Assembly: GCA_003164495.1 (NCBI GenBank)
Contig: PLTN01000170.1
Coordinates: 1-64,000, forward strand
Origin: Vulcanimicrobiota bacterium
GTDB lineage: Bacteria; Vulcanimicrobiota; Vulcanimicrobiia; Vulcanimicrobiales; Vulcanimicrobiaceae
Length of the DNA: 64,000 bases
Direction of reading: 5' to 3'
The notes under the pieces are model-generated. The model was not told where the DNA came from and did no database searches. It saw only the letters and a list, made by a program, of their open reading frames with translations. Below are positions 24,252 to 33,735 of the stretch, piece by piece (the stretch's first letter is position 1; every line of letters starts with the position of its first letter). Made by a program: the position numbers and the translations under genes.

Positions 24252-25532
24252 TTAGGCGTAGAGGTCGCGGCGGGTGGCGGGGATGTTGGCGGGGCCGCCG
24301 TTTTCGGTTTTCGCGAGGAGCGTTTGGATCAGGCCCATCTGACCGCGCCAAAAGTTGCTCGCGCTGCCGGCCATGTAGAGCTTCCAGATGCGGTAGGTGC
24401 GCTCGTCGGTCGCGGCGATGATCTCGTCGCGCCGCGTTTCCAGGTTGGCGTACCAGGCGCGCAGCGTGCGCGCGTAATGTTCGCGCAGATTCTCCACGTC
24501 GCGCACTTCGAAGCCGGCTGCTTCGGCGCCGCGCAGCGTCGTCCCGACGCTGACGAGGTCGCCGTCGGGAAACACGTAGCGGTCCATGAAGCCGCTGACG
24601 CGATAACCCTTTCCGTCGCGCGATTGCTGCGTGATGCCGTGGTTGAGGAAGAGTCCGCCGTCGCGCAGCGCGTCGTAGGCCGTGCGGAAATACGTTGCGA
24701 GCCGCTCGCGCCCGACGTGCTCGACCATCCCGACGCTGACGATCTTATCGAAGGTCTCACCGCGCAGATCGCGATAGTCGCGCAGCTCGACGCGCACTTT
24801 GTCGGCGACGCCGGCCTCGGCGATGCGGCGTTGCGCTTCTTCGTGCTGACGGCTGCTGAGCGTCACGCCAAGCGCGTGCGCACCGAACTGCTGCGCGGCA
24901 CGAATAACCAGTGCGCCCCAGCCGCAGCCGATGTCGAGCAACCGTTCCCCGGGACGCAGCCGCACCTTGCGCAGCGTGTGATCAATCTTCGCGACTTGGG
25001 CCTCATCGAGCGTTTTTATGCCCTCGTCCCAGTAGCCGCACGAGTAGACCATACGCGCATCCAAGAACGCGCGATAGAATGCGATCGGTTGATCGTAGTG
25101 AAAGCCGATCGCATCCGCGTCGCGCTCTTTCGTATGACGTTTGCCGCTCAACTGCACGCCGTCTTCCGTTGCTGCCGGCGGCTTCGGGAGCTGCAGCAGT
25201 TGCGCGATGATCTTCGGCAGCGCGAGTCGCGGGAACGCCCCGATCGCGCGTTCCATCGTCTGGATCGCGGCTTCGACGTCGCCCTCGATGTCGATCCACT
25301 TCTCGACGAACGCCCGTCCGGGACTGAGGTCGAGCGGCGGTGCGAACGCCGCGCGAAGCGCAAACGGTTCGTTGATCTTCAGCGTGAACACCGGGGCTTC
25401 GGTCGCGTCGATGCGCGTCCCATCCCACAGCTCCACGGCGAAATCACGGGCGAAGCGCGCTCCGAACAACGTGCGCAGAATCGCGAGCGAACGGTCCGCA
25501 AAAAGATTTTCCCGGCCAACGACAGCTGCCAT
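24252..25532 (-). CDS. cfa: Cyclopropane-fatty-acyl-phospholipid synthase family methyltransferase
   Basis: 426 residues from ATG 25532 (MAAVVGRENLFADRSLAILR); the open frame to 25613 lies on the metK terminator and is not coding. The N-terminal lipid-binding part ends near EGDVEAAIQTMERAIG. The methyltransferase part shows HYDQPIAFYRAFLDARMVYS, CGYWDEGIKTLDEAQ, the SAM loop LLDIGCGWGALVIRAAQQFG, VSVGMVEHVGRERLATYF and GSASNFWRGQMGLIQTLL. It transfers a methylene from SAM to unsaturated membrane lipids. Position beside metK-ahcY fits a SAM consumer. Confidence 0.9.
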   Translation of the reverse strand: MAAVVGRENLFADRSLAILRTLFGARFARDFAVELWDGTRIDATEAPVFTLKINEPFALRAAFAPPLDLSPGRAFVEKWIDIEGDVEAAIQTMERAIGAFPRLALPKIIAQLLQLPKPPAATEDGVQLSGKRHTKERDADAIGFHYDQPIAFYRAFLDARMVYSCGYWDEGIKTLDEAQVAKIDHTLRKVRLRPGERLLDIGCGWGALVIRAAQQFGAHALGVTLSSRQHEEAQRRIAEAGVADKVRVELRDYRDLRGETFDKIVSVGMVEHVGRERLATYFRTAYDALRDGGLFLNHGITQQSRDGKGYRVSGFMDRYVFPDGDLVSVGTTLRGAEAAGFEVRDVENLREHYARTLRAWYANLETRRDEIIAATDERTYRIWKLYMAGSASNFWRGQMGLIQTLLAKTENGGPANIPATRRDLYA

Positions 25533-25573
25533 GCCAGCCAAAACCCAGCGAAACCGCGGTCGGTGGCGTTGTT

Positions 25574-25609
25574 CCAAAAACAAAGGCCGTTTGTTTCCAA
25601 ACGGCCTTC
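25574..25609 (-). terminator. Rho-independent terminator after metK
   Basis: Read on the minus strand, AAGGCCGTTTG-GAAA-CAAACGGCCTT is an 11-bp perfect stem followed by TGTTTTTGG. It ends the ahcY-metK transcript and sets the cfa start downstream. Confidence 0.92.
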
Positions 25610-25632
25610 GCAAGGGGTCCCTCCGTAGGCAG

Positions 25633-26856
25633 TTACGCGCGGACGAGTTCCTTTTCGACCCCGCCTTTGAGCCCCGCGGCCGCGCGCAGCTCTTCCGCTT
25701 TGTTCGTCTTCTCCCACGGCAGATCGAGGTCGAGCCGGCCGAAGTGGCCGTACGACGCGGTCTGTTTGTAGATCGGACGGCGCAGGTCGAGGTTGTGGAT
25801 GATCGCGGCGGGACGCAAGTCGAAGTGCGCCGTCACGAGTTCGGCGATCTTCTCGTCGGGGATCACGCCGGTACCGAACGTCTCGACCAGCACGCTGACC
25901 GGACGCGCGACGCCGATCGCGTAGGCAACTTGCACTTCGCAGCGTTCCGCGAGACCGGCAGCCACGACGTTCTTCGCAACGTGGCGGGCGGCATACGCGG
26001 CCGAGCGGTCTACCTTCGTCGGGTCCTTACCGGAGAACGCGCCGCCGCCATGGCGGGCCATCCCACCGTAGGTATCGGCGATGATCTTGCGGCCGGTCAG
26101 GCCCGCATCGCCCTTCGGTCCGCCGATGACGAAGCGGCCCGTCGGGTTGACGAAGATGCGGAGATCGTTGTCGCGCAGCCCCTTCGGGATCACCTCATCG
26201 ATGATCGCCTCCGTGACTTCGCGCCGGATCAGATCCAGCGGAATGTCGTCGTCGTGCTGGGTCGAGATCACGACGGCATCGACGCGCTTGGGCGTCTGGC
26301 CGTCGTACTCGACCGTCACCTGTGACTTGCCGTCGGGACGGAGATACTTGATCGTCCCGTTCTTGCGCGCCGCGGCGAGCAGCCGGGTGAGATCGTGCGC
26401 GAGCACGATCGGCAGCGGCATCAACTGGGCCGTTTCACGGCAAGCAAAGCCGAACATCATTCCCTGATCCCCGGCGCCCGTCAGTTCGAACGGATCTTTG
26501 TTACCGGAGTTCTGCACTTCGAACGACTCGTCGACGCCCATCGCGATGTCGGCCGATTGTTCGTCGATCGACACGGAAACGCCGCACGTTTCGGCATCGA
26601 AGCCGACCAGCGAATGATTGTAGCCGATGTCCGAGATCGTCTGGCGGACGAGCTTCGGAATGTCGACGTACGTTTTGGTCGTGATCTCGCCCGCCACGTG
26701 CACTTGGCCCGTGATGACAAACGATTCGCAGGCGACGCGCCCCATCGGGTCCTCGGCGAGGACCGCGTCGAGCACGGCGTCCGAAATTTGATCCGCGACC
26801 TTGTCCGGATGGCCCTCGGTAACGGATTCCGACGTGAAAAGGCGGCGATATGCCAT
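25633..26856 (-). CDS. metK: S-adenosylmethionine synthetase
   Basis: 407 residues. It makes SAM from methionine and ATP in the cytoplasm. Signature sequences: [36 protein letters not shown] and [20 protein letters not shown], with C-terminal FGHFGR-like [18 protein letters not shown]. Length is normal. It follows ahcY directly (ATG next to that gene's stop TAA), so SAM synthesis and SAH removal are expressed together; the salvage operon is 4 kb away. Confidence 0.97.
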   Translation of the reverse strand: MAYRRLFTSESVTEGHPDKVADQISDAVLDAVLAEDPMGRVACESFVITGQVHVAGEITTKTYVDIPKLVRQTISDIGYNHSLVGFDAETCGVSVSIDEQSADIAMGVDESFEVQNSGNKDPFELTGAGDQGMMFGFACRETAQLMPLPIVLAHDLTRLLAAARKNGTIKYLRPDGKSQVTVEYDGQTPKRVDAVVISTQHDDDIPLDLIRREVTEAIIDEVIPKGLRDNDLRIFVNPTGRFVIGGPKGDAGLTGRKIIADTYGGMARHGGGAFSGKDPTKVDRSAAYAARHVAKNVVAAGLAERCEVQVAYAIGVARPVSVLVETFGTGVIPDEKIAELVTAHFDLRPAAIIHNLDLRRPIYKQTASYGHFGRLDLDLPWEKTNKAEELRAAAGLKGGVEKELVRA

Positions 26857-28140
<1,284 letters not shown>

Positions 28141-28149
28141 TCAAAGCAC

Positions 28150-28196
28150 GTCCGGCCCAGCATCCTTCGACAAGCTCAGGACAGGCTGGGGCGGAC
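28150..28196. repeat. Dispersed palindromic repeat (copy 2) inside a larger hairpin in the ahcY leader
   Basis: The core CATCCTTCGACAAGCTCAGG (28161-28180) is flanked by GTCCGGCCCAGC and GCTGGGGCGGAC, which pair with one bulge. The whole structure lies 19 bases upstream of ahcY. Confidence 0.75.
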
Positions 28197-28329
28197 GGGG
28201 GTGTGTATTGTCACCGCTGATCTTTGAAACAATCTTTAAACGGCGCTACTGGTCTTCGATCCGATGACCCCGGCATCCGTTTCAGCCCGCGGGTGGGTTT
28301 GCGCGCCTCCACGGGCCAAAGGGACAGCC

Positions 28330-28938
28330 ATGGAGTTCGAAGCCTACCTCGACGCACTGGCCTCTTCGGCGCCCACGCCGGGAGGCGGCAGCGCTGCGAC
28401 GTTGGTCGGGGCCTTGGCGGCCGCGCTATGTGCGATGGTGGCCCGTATCTCGCTGACCTCGCCCAAGCTCGCATCGGTCCACGAGGAAGCGGCCGCGATC
28501 GCCGCGGACGCCGACGATCTGCGCCGGCGTTTCGTCGAACTGCGCCCGATCGATGAAGCGGCCTTCCAGGCGGTCGTCGCAGCGCAAGCGATGCCGCGCG
28601 CGACCGACGCGGAAAAGGCCGTGCGGCGCGATGCGCTACAAGCGGCTCTGGTCGGCGCGGCCGAAGCGCCGCTCGAATCGGCGCAGCTTGCGCGCGATGC
28701 GTTCGTCCTCACGGCGCGAACCGCGGAGCTACACAATGCAAACCTAATGAGCGACGTCGACTGCGCGCGGCACTTCGCCCGCGCCGCGTTCGACGCTAGC
28801 GCGGCCAACGTCGAGGTCAATCACCGCTACATCACCGACGAAGCGACGGTTCAGCAGCAACGCGACCGGCTAGCGGCCCTCTCCCGCGAGGCGCGCGAAT
28901 CCGAATCGCGCGCTACCGCGGTGATCGACGGCCGCTAG
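28330..28938 (+). CDS. Formiminotetrahydrofolate cyclodeaminase-family protein
   Basis: 202 residues, start ATG 28330. MEFEAYLDALASSAPTPGGG then SAATLVGALAAALCAMVARI carries the family's PTPGGGSAAA loop; the rest is long helices including HNANLMSDVDCARHFARAAF. The cyclodeaminase/cyclohydrolase fold acts on folate one-carbon units (ammonia loss from formimino-THF or methenyl-THF hydrolysis). Freestanding copies of this domain are common and substrate is often unproven. Divergent from ahcY. Confidence 0.85.
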   Translation: MEFEAYLDALASSAPTPGGGSAATLVGALAAALCAMVARISLTSPKLASVHEEAAAIAADADDLRRRFVELRPIDEAAFQAVVAAQAMPRATDAEKAVRRDALQAALVGAAEAPLESAQLARDAFVLTARTAELHNANLMSDVDCARHFARAAFDASAANVEVNHRYITDEATVQQQRDRLAALSREARESESRATAVIDGR

Positions 28939-28941
28939 GGA

Positions 28942-29181
28942 TTATTCGACCGCGGCGGGATCGTTGCTGGCGTCGGAGATCTCGGTGATCTGATCGCCGC
29001 CGTGCAGCATCTCGACGACCGGCTCGCCGCCCTGCTTGATCGGATCCGACACGACGGCGTAGTGCACGTGACCGTGACCCTCGTCGCCGTGTGAGTGCAA
29101 CGTGCCCGCGAGGACGCGGCCGTCGGCAAGAATGAGGCGGATGGGTTTACCGATGTACGGTTTGATCTCAGCGTCGGTCAT
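28942..29181 (-). CDS. Small conserved-looking protein, SH3/Sm-like strand pattern
   Basis: 79 residues: MTDAEIKPYIGKPIRLILAD then GRVLAGTLHSHGDEGHGHVH, a beta pattern like an Sm or SH3 barrel with a His-rich loop (HSHGDEGHGHVHY), then acidic ending. The His cluster might bind metal. No family is recognised. Stop lies 3 bases from the convergent cyclodeaminase-like gene; the PHP gene is 39 bases further upstream on the plus coordinate scale. Confidence 0.6.
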   Translation of the reverse strand: MTDAEIKPYIGKPIRLILADGRVLAGTLHSHGDEGHGHVHYAVVSDPIKQGGEPVVEMLHGGDQITEISDASNDPAAVE

Positions 29182-29220
29182 AGGGCTTCTCCTTATATAC
29201 GTGCGGCAGCGGGTACTTCT

Positions 29221-30027
29221 TTATCCGGAAACGAGATCGAGGAACGGCTTGATGTCGGCCTCATCGACGTCCATGCCGACGCCGCGCGTGTTCCAGCGAA
29301 TGTCGTGGAAGTCGGAACCGGCCGTCATCACGAGACCGTGCTTCGTGGCCCGTTCCCGGAACATCGCGGTCTGCGATGCATTGTGCGTCGGGTAGAAGAC
29401 TTCCAAACCGGCCAGACCGTACGCGATCAGCTCGTCGATGATCGCTTCGTCCTTGAGACGGCCGGGATGTGCGAGCACCGGATGCCCGCCGCTCTCCCGG
29501 ATGACGTCGATGGCCTGCTCGGGCGTGATGTAGTTCGACGGCATGTACCCCGGCTTGCCGCGCACGAGCAGCTGGTCGAACGCGCTCTGGACGTCCTTGG
29601 CCAGGCCCTTCCGGATCAGCGCCTTGGCGACGTGCGGCCGGCCGAGCGCGTCCCCGCCGTCGGATTCGGCCACGACCTCGTCGCGCGTGAGCGGGTAGCC
29701 CGCCGCGGTGAGGTTGGCCGTGATGCGGTCGATCCGGGTCCGCCGGAACTCGCGGTTCTCGGCCAACACGTTCGCGAGCGGCGTGTCCTCGCCAAGCGGC
29801 AAGCCGTAACCCAGCACGTGCACTTCGTTGTCGTTCCAGGTGGTATTGATCTCGATCCCCGGCACGACCGTCGCAAACTCGGCGGCGAATTGTCCGTAGG
29901 CCCGCATCGTATCGTGGTCGGTAATCGAGAAGATGCGCACGCCGCGCGCCCGCATCATCGCGACCAATTCTTCGGGGGCAAGCGCACCGTCCGACTCGCG
30001 CGTGTGCGAGTGAAAGTCGACGATCAC
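29221..30027 (-). CDS. PHP-domain phosphoesterase (RNase AM/TrpH-like)
   Basis: 268 residues from GTG 30027, which overlaps the YmdB gene's TGA (GTGA). Metal-binding motifs of the PHP fold: VDFHSHTRESDG, ITDHDTMRAY, VPGIEINTTW, HPVLAHPGRLKD and GSDFHDIRW. The group removes phosphate from 3',5'-bisphosphonucleotides and trims 5' ends of RNA. The coupling with the YmdB-type phosphodiesterase suggests joint work on nucleotide or RNA turnover. Confidence 0.88.
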   Translation of the reverse strand: MIVDFHSHTRESDGALAPEELVAMMRARGVRIFSITDHDTMRAYGQFAAEFATVVPGIEINTTWNDNEVHVLGYGLPLGEDTPLANVLAENREFRRTRIDRITANLTAAGYPLTRDEVVAESDGGDALGRPHVAKALIRKGLAKDVQSAFDQLLVRGKPGYMPSNYITPEQAIDVIRESGGHPVLAHPGRLKDEAIIDELIAYGLAGLEVFYPTHNASQTAMFRERATKHGLVMTAGSDFHDIRWNTRGVGMDVDEADIKPFLDLVSG

Positions 30028-30809
30028 GCCAGGCCCCTCAAGTTGATCCGTTTGACGTCCAGCGCCCGGCCCGACGCAACCTCGACGGTCGCGAGCACGG
30101 CGCAAAACTGACGCGGCCCGGTTTTCTGCACGCTGAACCGTTCGCCATAGGCCTGCGTGAACCGCTGCAGCACGCCGGCCGTCTCCATTCCGATGACACC
30201 GTCGGACGGACCCGTCATGCCCACATCCGTGATGTAGGCGGTGCCGCCGGTGAGGATCTGTTCGTCGGCGGTCTGGACGTGGGTGTGCGAACCGTAGACG
30301 AATGAGACCTGACCGTCGAGAAAGCGGGCCATCGCCATCTTCTCCGACGTCGCCTCGGCGTGCACGTCGACGACGATCACCGGCGTCTGGTGGCGGAGCA
30401 TGTCGACCATCTCGCGCGCGACGCGAAACGGATCGTCGACGGTCGGCATGAAGACGCGCCCCATCACGTTGAGCACGCCGACGCTCACGCCGTCGACCTG
30501 GACGATCCCGCTGCCGCGGCCGGGCGAACCGGGCGGATAGTTCGCGGGACGGATGATGCGGTCGGTTTCGTCGAGCGCGTTGCGGAACTCGCGCTTGTCC
30601 CAGATGTGATTGCCGGACGTGATGAAGTCGACCCCGGCCGCGAACATCTCATCGGCGGTCTGGCTCGTGAGTCCGAAGCCGCCGGCGGCGTTCTCGCCGT
30701 TGGCGATCACGACGTCGACGTGGTGCTGTTCGCGGACGAGCGGGAGATGTTTAGCGAGCGTCTCGCGACCGGGAGCGCCGACGACGTCGGCAATGGCCAG
30801 GATCGAGAT
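30024..30809 (-). CDS. ymdB: YmdB-family metallophosphoesterase (2',3'-cyclic nucleotide phosphodiesterase type)
   Basis: About 261 residues if read from 30809, close to the B. subtilis length. The first ATG/GTG/TTG in frame is the GTG at 30710, which would cut off the essential start; upstream the frame clearly encodes SILAIADVVGAPGRETLAKH with the first metal Asp. No standard start codon exists there, so ATC (30809) or another rare codon is inferred. Further motifs: VIANGENAAGG, FITSGNHIWDKRE, VVDVHAEATSEK, YGSHTHVQTAD. Calcineurin-like two-metal enzyme. Confidence 0.85.
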   Translation of the reverse strand: MSILAIADVVGAPGRETLAKHLPLVREQHHVDVVIANGENAAGGFGLTSQTADEMFAAGVDFITSGNHIWDKREFRNALDETDRIIRPANYPPGSPGRGSGIVQVDGVSVGVLNVMGRVFMPTVDDPFRVAREMVDMLRHQTPVIVVDVHAEATSEKMAMARFLDGQVSFVYGSHTHVQTADEQILTGGTAYITDVGMTGPSDGVIGMETAGVLQRFTQAYGERFSVQKTGPRQFCAVLATVEVASGRALDVKRINLRGLA

Positions 30810-30817
30810 ATTTTGCT

Positions 30818-31372
30818 TTAGGATCGCGCCCGTGCTTTCGTGCGCTTGGCGGGATGAACGAAGTACACGATCACCCGCTTCTCCTCACGGACGCCGACCA
30901 GGCGCTGCCGTTGACCCGGATCGCGCAGCGCATCGAGCGCCAACTCGACCGACTCTTCGCCCGTTCCGGCTTCATCGTCGTCGGCTTCTTCGGCTTGCGG
31001 GTTGGTCAGCAGCCCGTCGCCGAAGCGCGCGACGAACAGCGACGCTTGCAGCGCCAGCTCTTCGGGCGAAAACGTGGCCAGATCCCGGGTTACGTGGATG
31101 AACGTCACTTTGACATCCTGCTCGCACGTCACGGCAAAGCGTTCGATCGAATCACCACCGAGCGCGTGGAACGATCGCACGTGTTCGCCCACGAAGTCTT
31201 CCAACGCGCGCATCGCCGCCGCGTCGAGACGCCGGTCGACCGCGTACGTGAGCGTCAGCGTCGCGTCCGCCGGGTTCGAGCGGATACTGTGCAGCTCCGG
31301 GAAGCGGACCAACAGCGCGACAACACGGTTGACCGTGTCGGCGGACTCGAAGGCGTTGCGCGGGCGGTACAC
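30818..31372 (-). CDS. Conserved-looking cytoplasmic protein of unknown function
   Basis: 184 residues with no signal peptide. MYRPRNAFESADTVNRVVAL begins an alpha/beta region of about 115 residues (TLTLTYAVDRRLDAAAMRAL, VKVTFIHVTRDLATFSPEEL); an acidic linker (EEADDDEAGTGEESVELA) and a basic tail (HPAKRTKARARS) follow. Its TAA lies 8 bases before the inferred YmdB start, so it is probably the first gene of the ymdB-PHP unit. Not recognised. Confidence 0.6.
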   Translation of the reverse strand: MYRPRNAFESADTVNRVVALLVRFPELHSIRSNPADATLTLTYAVDRRLDAAAMRALEDFVGEHVRSFHALGGDSIERFAVTCEQDVKVTFIHVTRDLATFSPEELALQASLFVARFGDGLLTNPQAEEADDDEAGTGEESVELALDALRDPGQRQRLVGVREEKRVIVYFVHPAKRTKARARS

Positions 31373-31387
31373 AGCTTCTCTCTTTCT

Positions 31388-31410
31388 GTCATCCTGAGCC
31401 CGTCGAAGGA
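31388..31410. repeat. Dispersed palindromic repeat, copy 3
   Basis: GTCATCCTGAGCCCGTCGAA continues GGA, an inverted copy relative to 28161. It lies in the 165-base gap between the unknown 184-residue gene and fur; the rest of that gap has no gene I can see. Confidence 0.8.
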
Positions 31411-31537
31411 CGGGTGGGGGGCCAGTCTTCAGTCGGGGACTCTCCGGGCACCTCTGGCCCGGTAGCCTCCCCCCTCAATCACTCTTCGAGCGTGCCCCGC
31501 TAGGGAGAAATTTTCACCATTCGGCTAATCGTTCTGC

Positions 31538-31924
31538 TCAGCGACTTAACCGCGAGCAGGCGGCGCAAGCCCCGAAAATCATCACGCCGTGTCCGGTCGC
31601 CACGAACCCGGCCGGAAGCTCGCCGCGGATTTCGCTCGCGCAGCCGTCGAGTTCGTACACCCGCTTGCACTGCGTGCACTCGAAGTGATGATGGTGCGCT
31701 TTGCCGGCACGTTCGTAGAGCGACGTGCGTCCCGGAATGTCGACGGCGGTGAGCCAGCCTTCATCTAAGAGCGCGCGTATCGAGCGGTACACCGTCGCCC
31801 GTCCGAGCGATGGGATCGTCGCGTGTGCACCGGCCAGGATCTCATCGGTGCTCAACGGCCGGTCCGCTCGCTCGACGACGTCGCGGATCGTCCGGCGCTG
31901 CCGCGTGTTGCGCTCGGCGCTCAT
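31538..31924 (-). CDS. Fur-family metal-responsive repressor (Zur/Mur/Fur type)
   Basis: 128 residues. Winged helix with ATIPSLGRATVYRSIRALLD, then the metal region AGKAHHHHFECTQCKRVYEL and two further Cys in FGACAACSRL (structural zinc, CxxC pairs). It is last in the znuA-znuB-fur unit (ATGA overlap with the permease gene), so zinc or manganese sensing is more likely than iron. The co-regulator metal is inference from context. Confidence 0.88.
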   Translation of the reverse strand: MSAERNTRQRRTIRDVVERADRPLSTDEILAGAHATIPSLGRATVYRSIRALLDEGWLTAVDIPGRTSLYERAGKAHHHHFECTQCKRVYELDGCASEIRGELPAGFVATGHGVMIFGACAACSRLSR

Positions 31925-32763
31925 TGCGCGGACGGCACCGGGCTCGTACGGCGGCGTTGCCGGCCGATCGCAAGCATCACGAAAAACGTCGCCGTGGCGA
32001 CCAGCACGATCGTCGCTCCGCTGGCCGCGCCGGCGTAGTATGAGATGTAGAGACCACCCACGCAGCTGCCGATGCCGATCGCCGTGGAGGTCAGCAGCAT
32101 GGGAACGAAGCGCCGCGTCACTTGGGCCGCGGCCGCCGCCGGCGTCACCAGCAGCGCGGCCACGAGAATGATGCCGATCGACTCGAGCGAGATCACGATC
32201 GTGAGCGCGAGGAGCACCAGCAGCATGTTATCGATGAAGAAGACGGGTAGCCCCGACGCGCGAGCAACCGTCGGATCGAACGCCGTGAACAGCAGCGCGC
32301 GGTAGTTCCAGGCGACGGCCCCGGCAACGATCGCGGCCAAACCCAGATCGATCCACAAATCGTCCGGACCGACCCCGAGGATGTTGCCGAAGAGGAAGTC
32401 CTGGAGGTCGACGGTCGACGTCCGCACTTGGCTCATCAAAAACACGCCCAGGGCAAAAACCCCCGTAAACAGGACGCCAATCGCCGTATCGAGCGACACG
32501 TGACCGCGCCGGTTGATGTACCCGATTCCCAGCGCCGTCAGCACCGCAACCACCGCCGCGCCCAATTCGAAGTTCAATCCGCGGATGTACGCGATGACGA
32601 TCCCGGCGAACGAGGCGTGCGCTACGCCGTCGCCGATGAACGAGAGCTTGCGCAAGACGACGTACGTGCCGAGCGTCGAACACAAGCCGCCGACGAGCAG
32701 CGCGGTGACGAACGCGCGCTGCATGAAATCGTAGTGGAAGGGTGCCGTGAGGGCATCGATCAC
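31921..32763 (-). CDS. Zinc/manganese ABC transporter permease (ZnuB type)
   Basis: 280 residues with eight to nine hydrophobic segments. Family signatures: VVLRKLSFIGDGVAHASFAG, DTAIGVLFTGVFALGVFL and VALLVTPAAAAAQ-type end (LVAALLVTPAAAAAQVTRRF). It forms the inner-membrane channel for Zn(II) or Mn(II). Overlaps both neighbours by ATGA. A matching ATPase (ZnuC) gene, normally adjacent, is not in the window. Confidence 0.9.
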   Translation of the reverse strand: MIDALTAPFHYDFMQRAFVTALLVGGLCSTLGTYVVLRKLSFIGDGVAHASFAGIVIAYIRGLNFELGAAVVAVLTALGIGYINRRGHVSLDTAIGVLFTGVFALGVFLMSQVRTSTVDLQDFLFGNILGVGPDDLWIDLGLAAIVAGAVAWNYRALLFTAFDPTVARASGLPVFFIDNMLLVLLALTIVISLESIGIILVAALLVTPAAAAAQVTRRFVPMLLTSTAIGIGSCVGGLYISYYAGAASGATIVLVATATFFVMLAIGRQRRRTSPVPSAQ

Positions 32764-33656
32764 TTGAGCGCCGCCACGATCGTCGCGGTGTCGGTGTCGA
32801 GCATCGAGATGTAGTCGCGCGTCTGCGGCGAAGTTCCGACGGAGTCATCGTAGAGCATCGCAACGCGCGGAATATCCGCGCTGCGCGCGACCGCGTTGAC
32901 CAGGTTCGCGTTGTATTCCGGCTCGGCGAAGATCGCACGCACGTGCGCGGCGCGAGCCGCGTCGATCAGCTGCGCCATATGACCGGCGCTCGGTTCGCTG
33001 CCGGGAACCTCTTCGATCGCACCGAGCGTACGTAAACCATAGCGGCGGTTGTAATACAGCCACGCGTTGTGAAACACGATCATGTTGCGGTTGGCCGCCG
33101 GAATCGTGGCGATCGCCTTGACGATGCGCGCGTTCAACGCGTCGAGCCGCGCGTCGAGCGCCGCGGCGTTCGCGCGATACGTTGGGGCGCCGCCCGGATC
33201 GGCCGCAATCATGGCGTCACGAATTTGGGCGACGTAGTGACGCGCGTTCTGCGGATCGAGCCACAGATGCGGGTTCGCATCGACGATCTGCAAGCCGGCG
33301 CTGCAATCCACCAGCGGCGTTTTCGTGGCACCGGAACGCAGCATCGGGCCGAGCCAGGCTTCGAGGCCGGCGCCGTTCTCGACGATCAGGCCGGCGTCGT
33401 GAGCCCGGACGATGTCGGATGGGGACGGCTCGTAGGTCTCCGGCGAGGCCCCGACCGGCATCAGCGAGGTGACGACGGCGCGGTTGTGCCCCACGTCCGA
33501 GGCCAGCGAGGCCAACAGCGTGGTCGTGGTCAGAACGTCGAGATGCCCCGGAGACGCCGGCGCCGTGGCCGTAGGGCCGCCGCATCCCGCCAACGCGAGG
33601 GCAGCAGCGAGCACTACGCCCCTAATGTCATACTGAGCTTTTCGAAGGATCGCCAC
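32760..33656 (-). CDS. Zinc/manganese ABC transporter substrate-binding lipoprotein (ZnuA type)
   Basis: 298 residues from GTG 33656, or 284 from GTG 33614 (AGGGG 4 bases before it). Lipobox LALAGC. The longer start draws its first 12 residues (MAILRKAQYDIR) from a dispersed repeat, and these supply the positive charge a lipoprotein signal needs. Binding landmarks: VGASPETYEPSPSD (the usual ligand His is Glu here), ANPHLWLDPQNARH, VFHNAWLYYNRRYGL and a late MLYDDSVG. No His-rich loop. Confidence 0.86.
   Translation of the reverse strand: MAILRKAQYDIRGVVLAAALALAGCGGPTATAPASPGHLDVLTTTTLLASLASDVGHNRAVVTSLMPVGASPETYEPSPSDIVRAHDAGLIVENGAGLEAWLGPMLRSGATKTPLVDCSAGLQIVDANPHLWLDPQNARHYVAQIRDAMIAADPGGAPTYRANAAALDARLDALNARIVKAIATIPAANRNMIVFHNAWLYYNRRYGLRTLGAIEEVPGSEPSAGHMAQLIDAARAAHVRAIFAEPEYNANLVNAVARSADIPRVAMLYDDSVGTSPQTRDYISMLDTDTATIVAALK
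33627..33653. repeat. Dispersed palindromic repeat, copy 4 (overlaps znuA-type gene start)
   Basis: GTCATACTGAGCTTTTCGAA continues GGATCGC. Inverted relative to copy 5 at 33709, 55 bases away; the pair brackets the likely promoter. Confidence 0.8.
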
Positions 33657-33708
33657 CCGGGCCGCGTTCGTTATTGCGACTGAGTTCTCATTTTCATTAA
33701 ACGTTGAG
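33654..33708 (-). promoter_or_regulatory. Possible promoter/Fur-family operator of the metal importer
   Basis: An AT-rich island in very GC-rich DNA. Read on the minus strand it contains TTTAATGAAAATGAGAACTC, which loosely resembles Fur/Zur half-sites (TGAAAATGA). It lies directly upstream of the importer genes that end with their own Fur-family gene. Confidence 0.3.
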
Positions 33709-33735
33709 GCGATCCTTCGACGAGCTCAGGGTGAC
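33709..33735. repeat. Dispersed palindromic repeat, copy 5
   Basis: GCGATCCTTCGACGAGCTCA continues GGGTGAC and abuts the stop codon of the TonB receptor gene. Confidence 0.8.

Noticed and set aside
24219-25628. Long plus-strand open frame (469 codons) opposite cfa
   Set aside because: It is a codon-bias shadow: the minus strand encodes a full cyclopropane synthase with all motifs.
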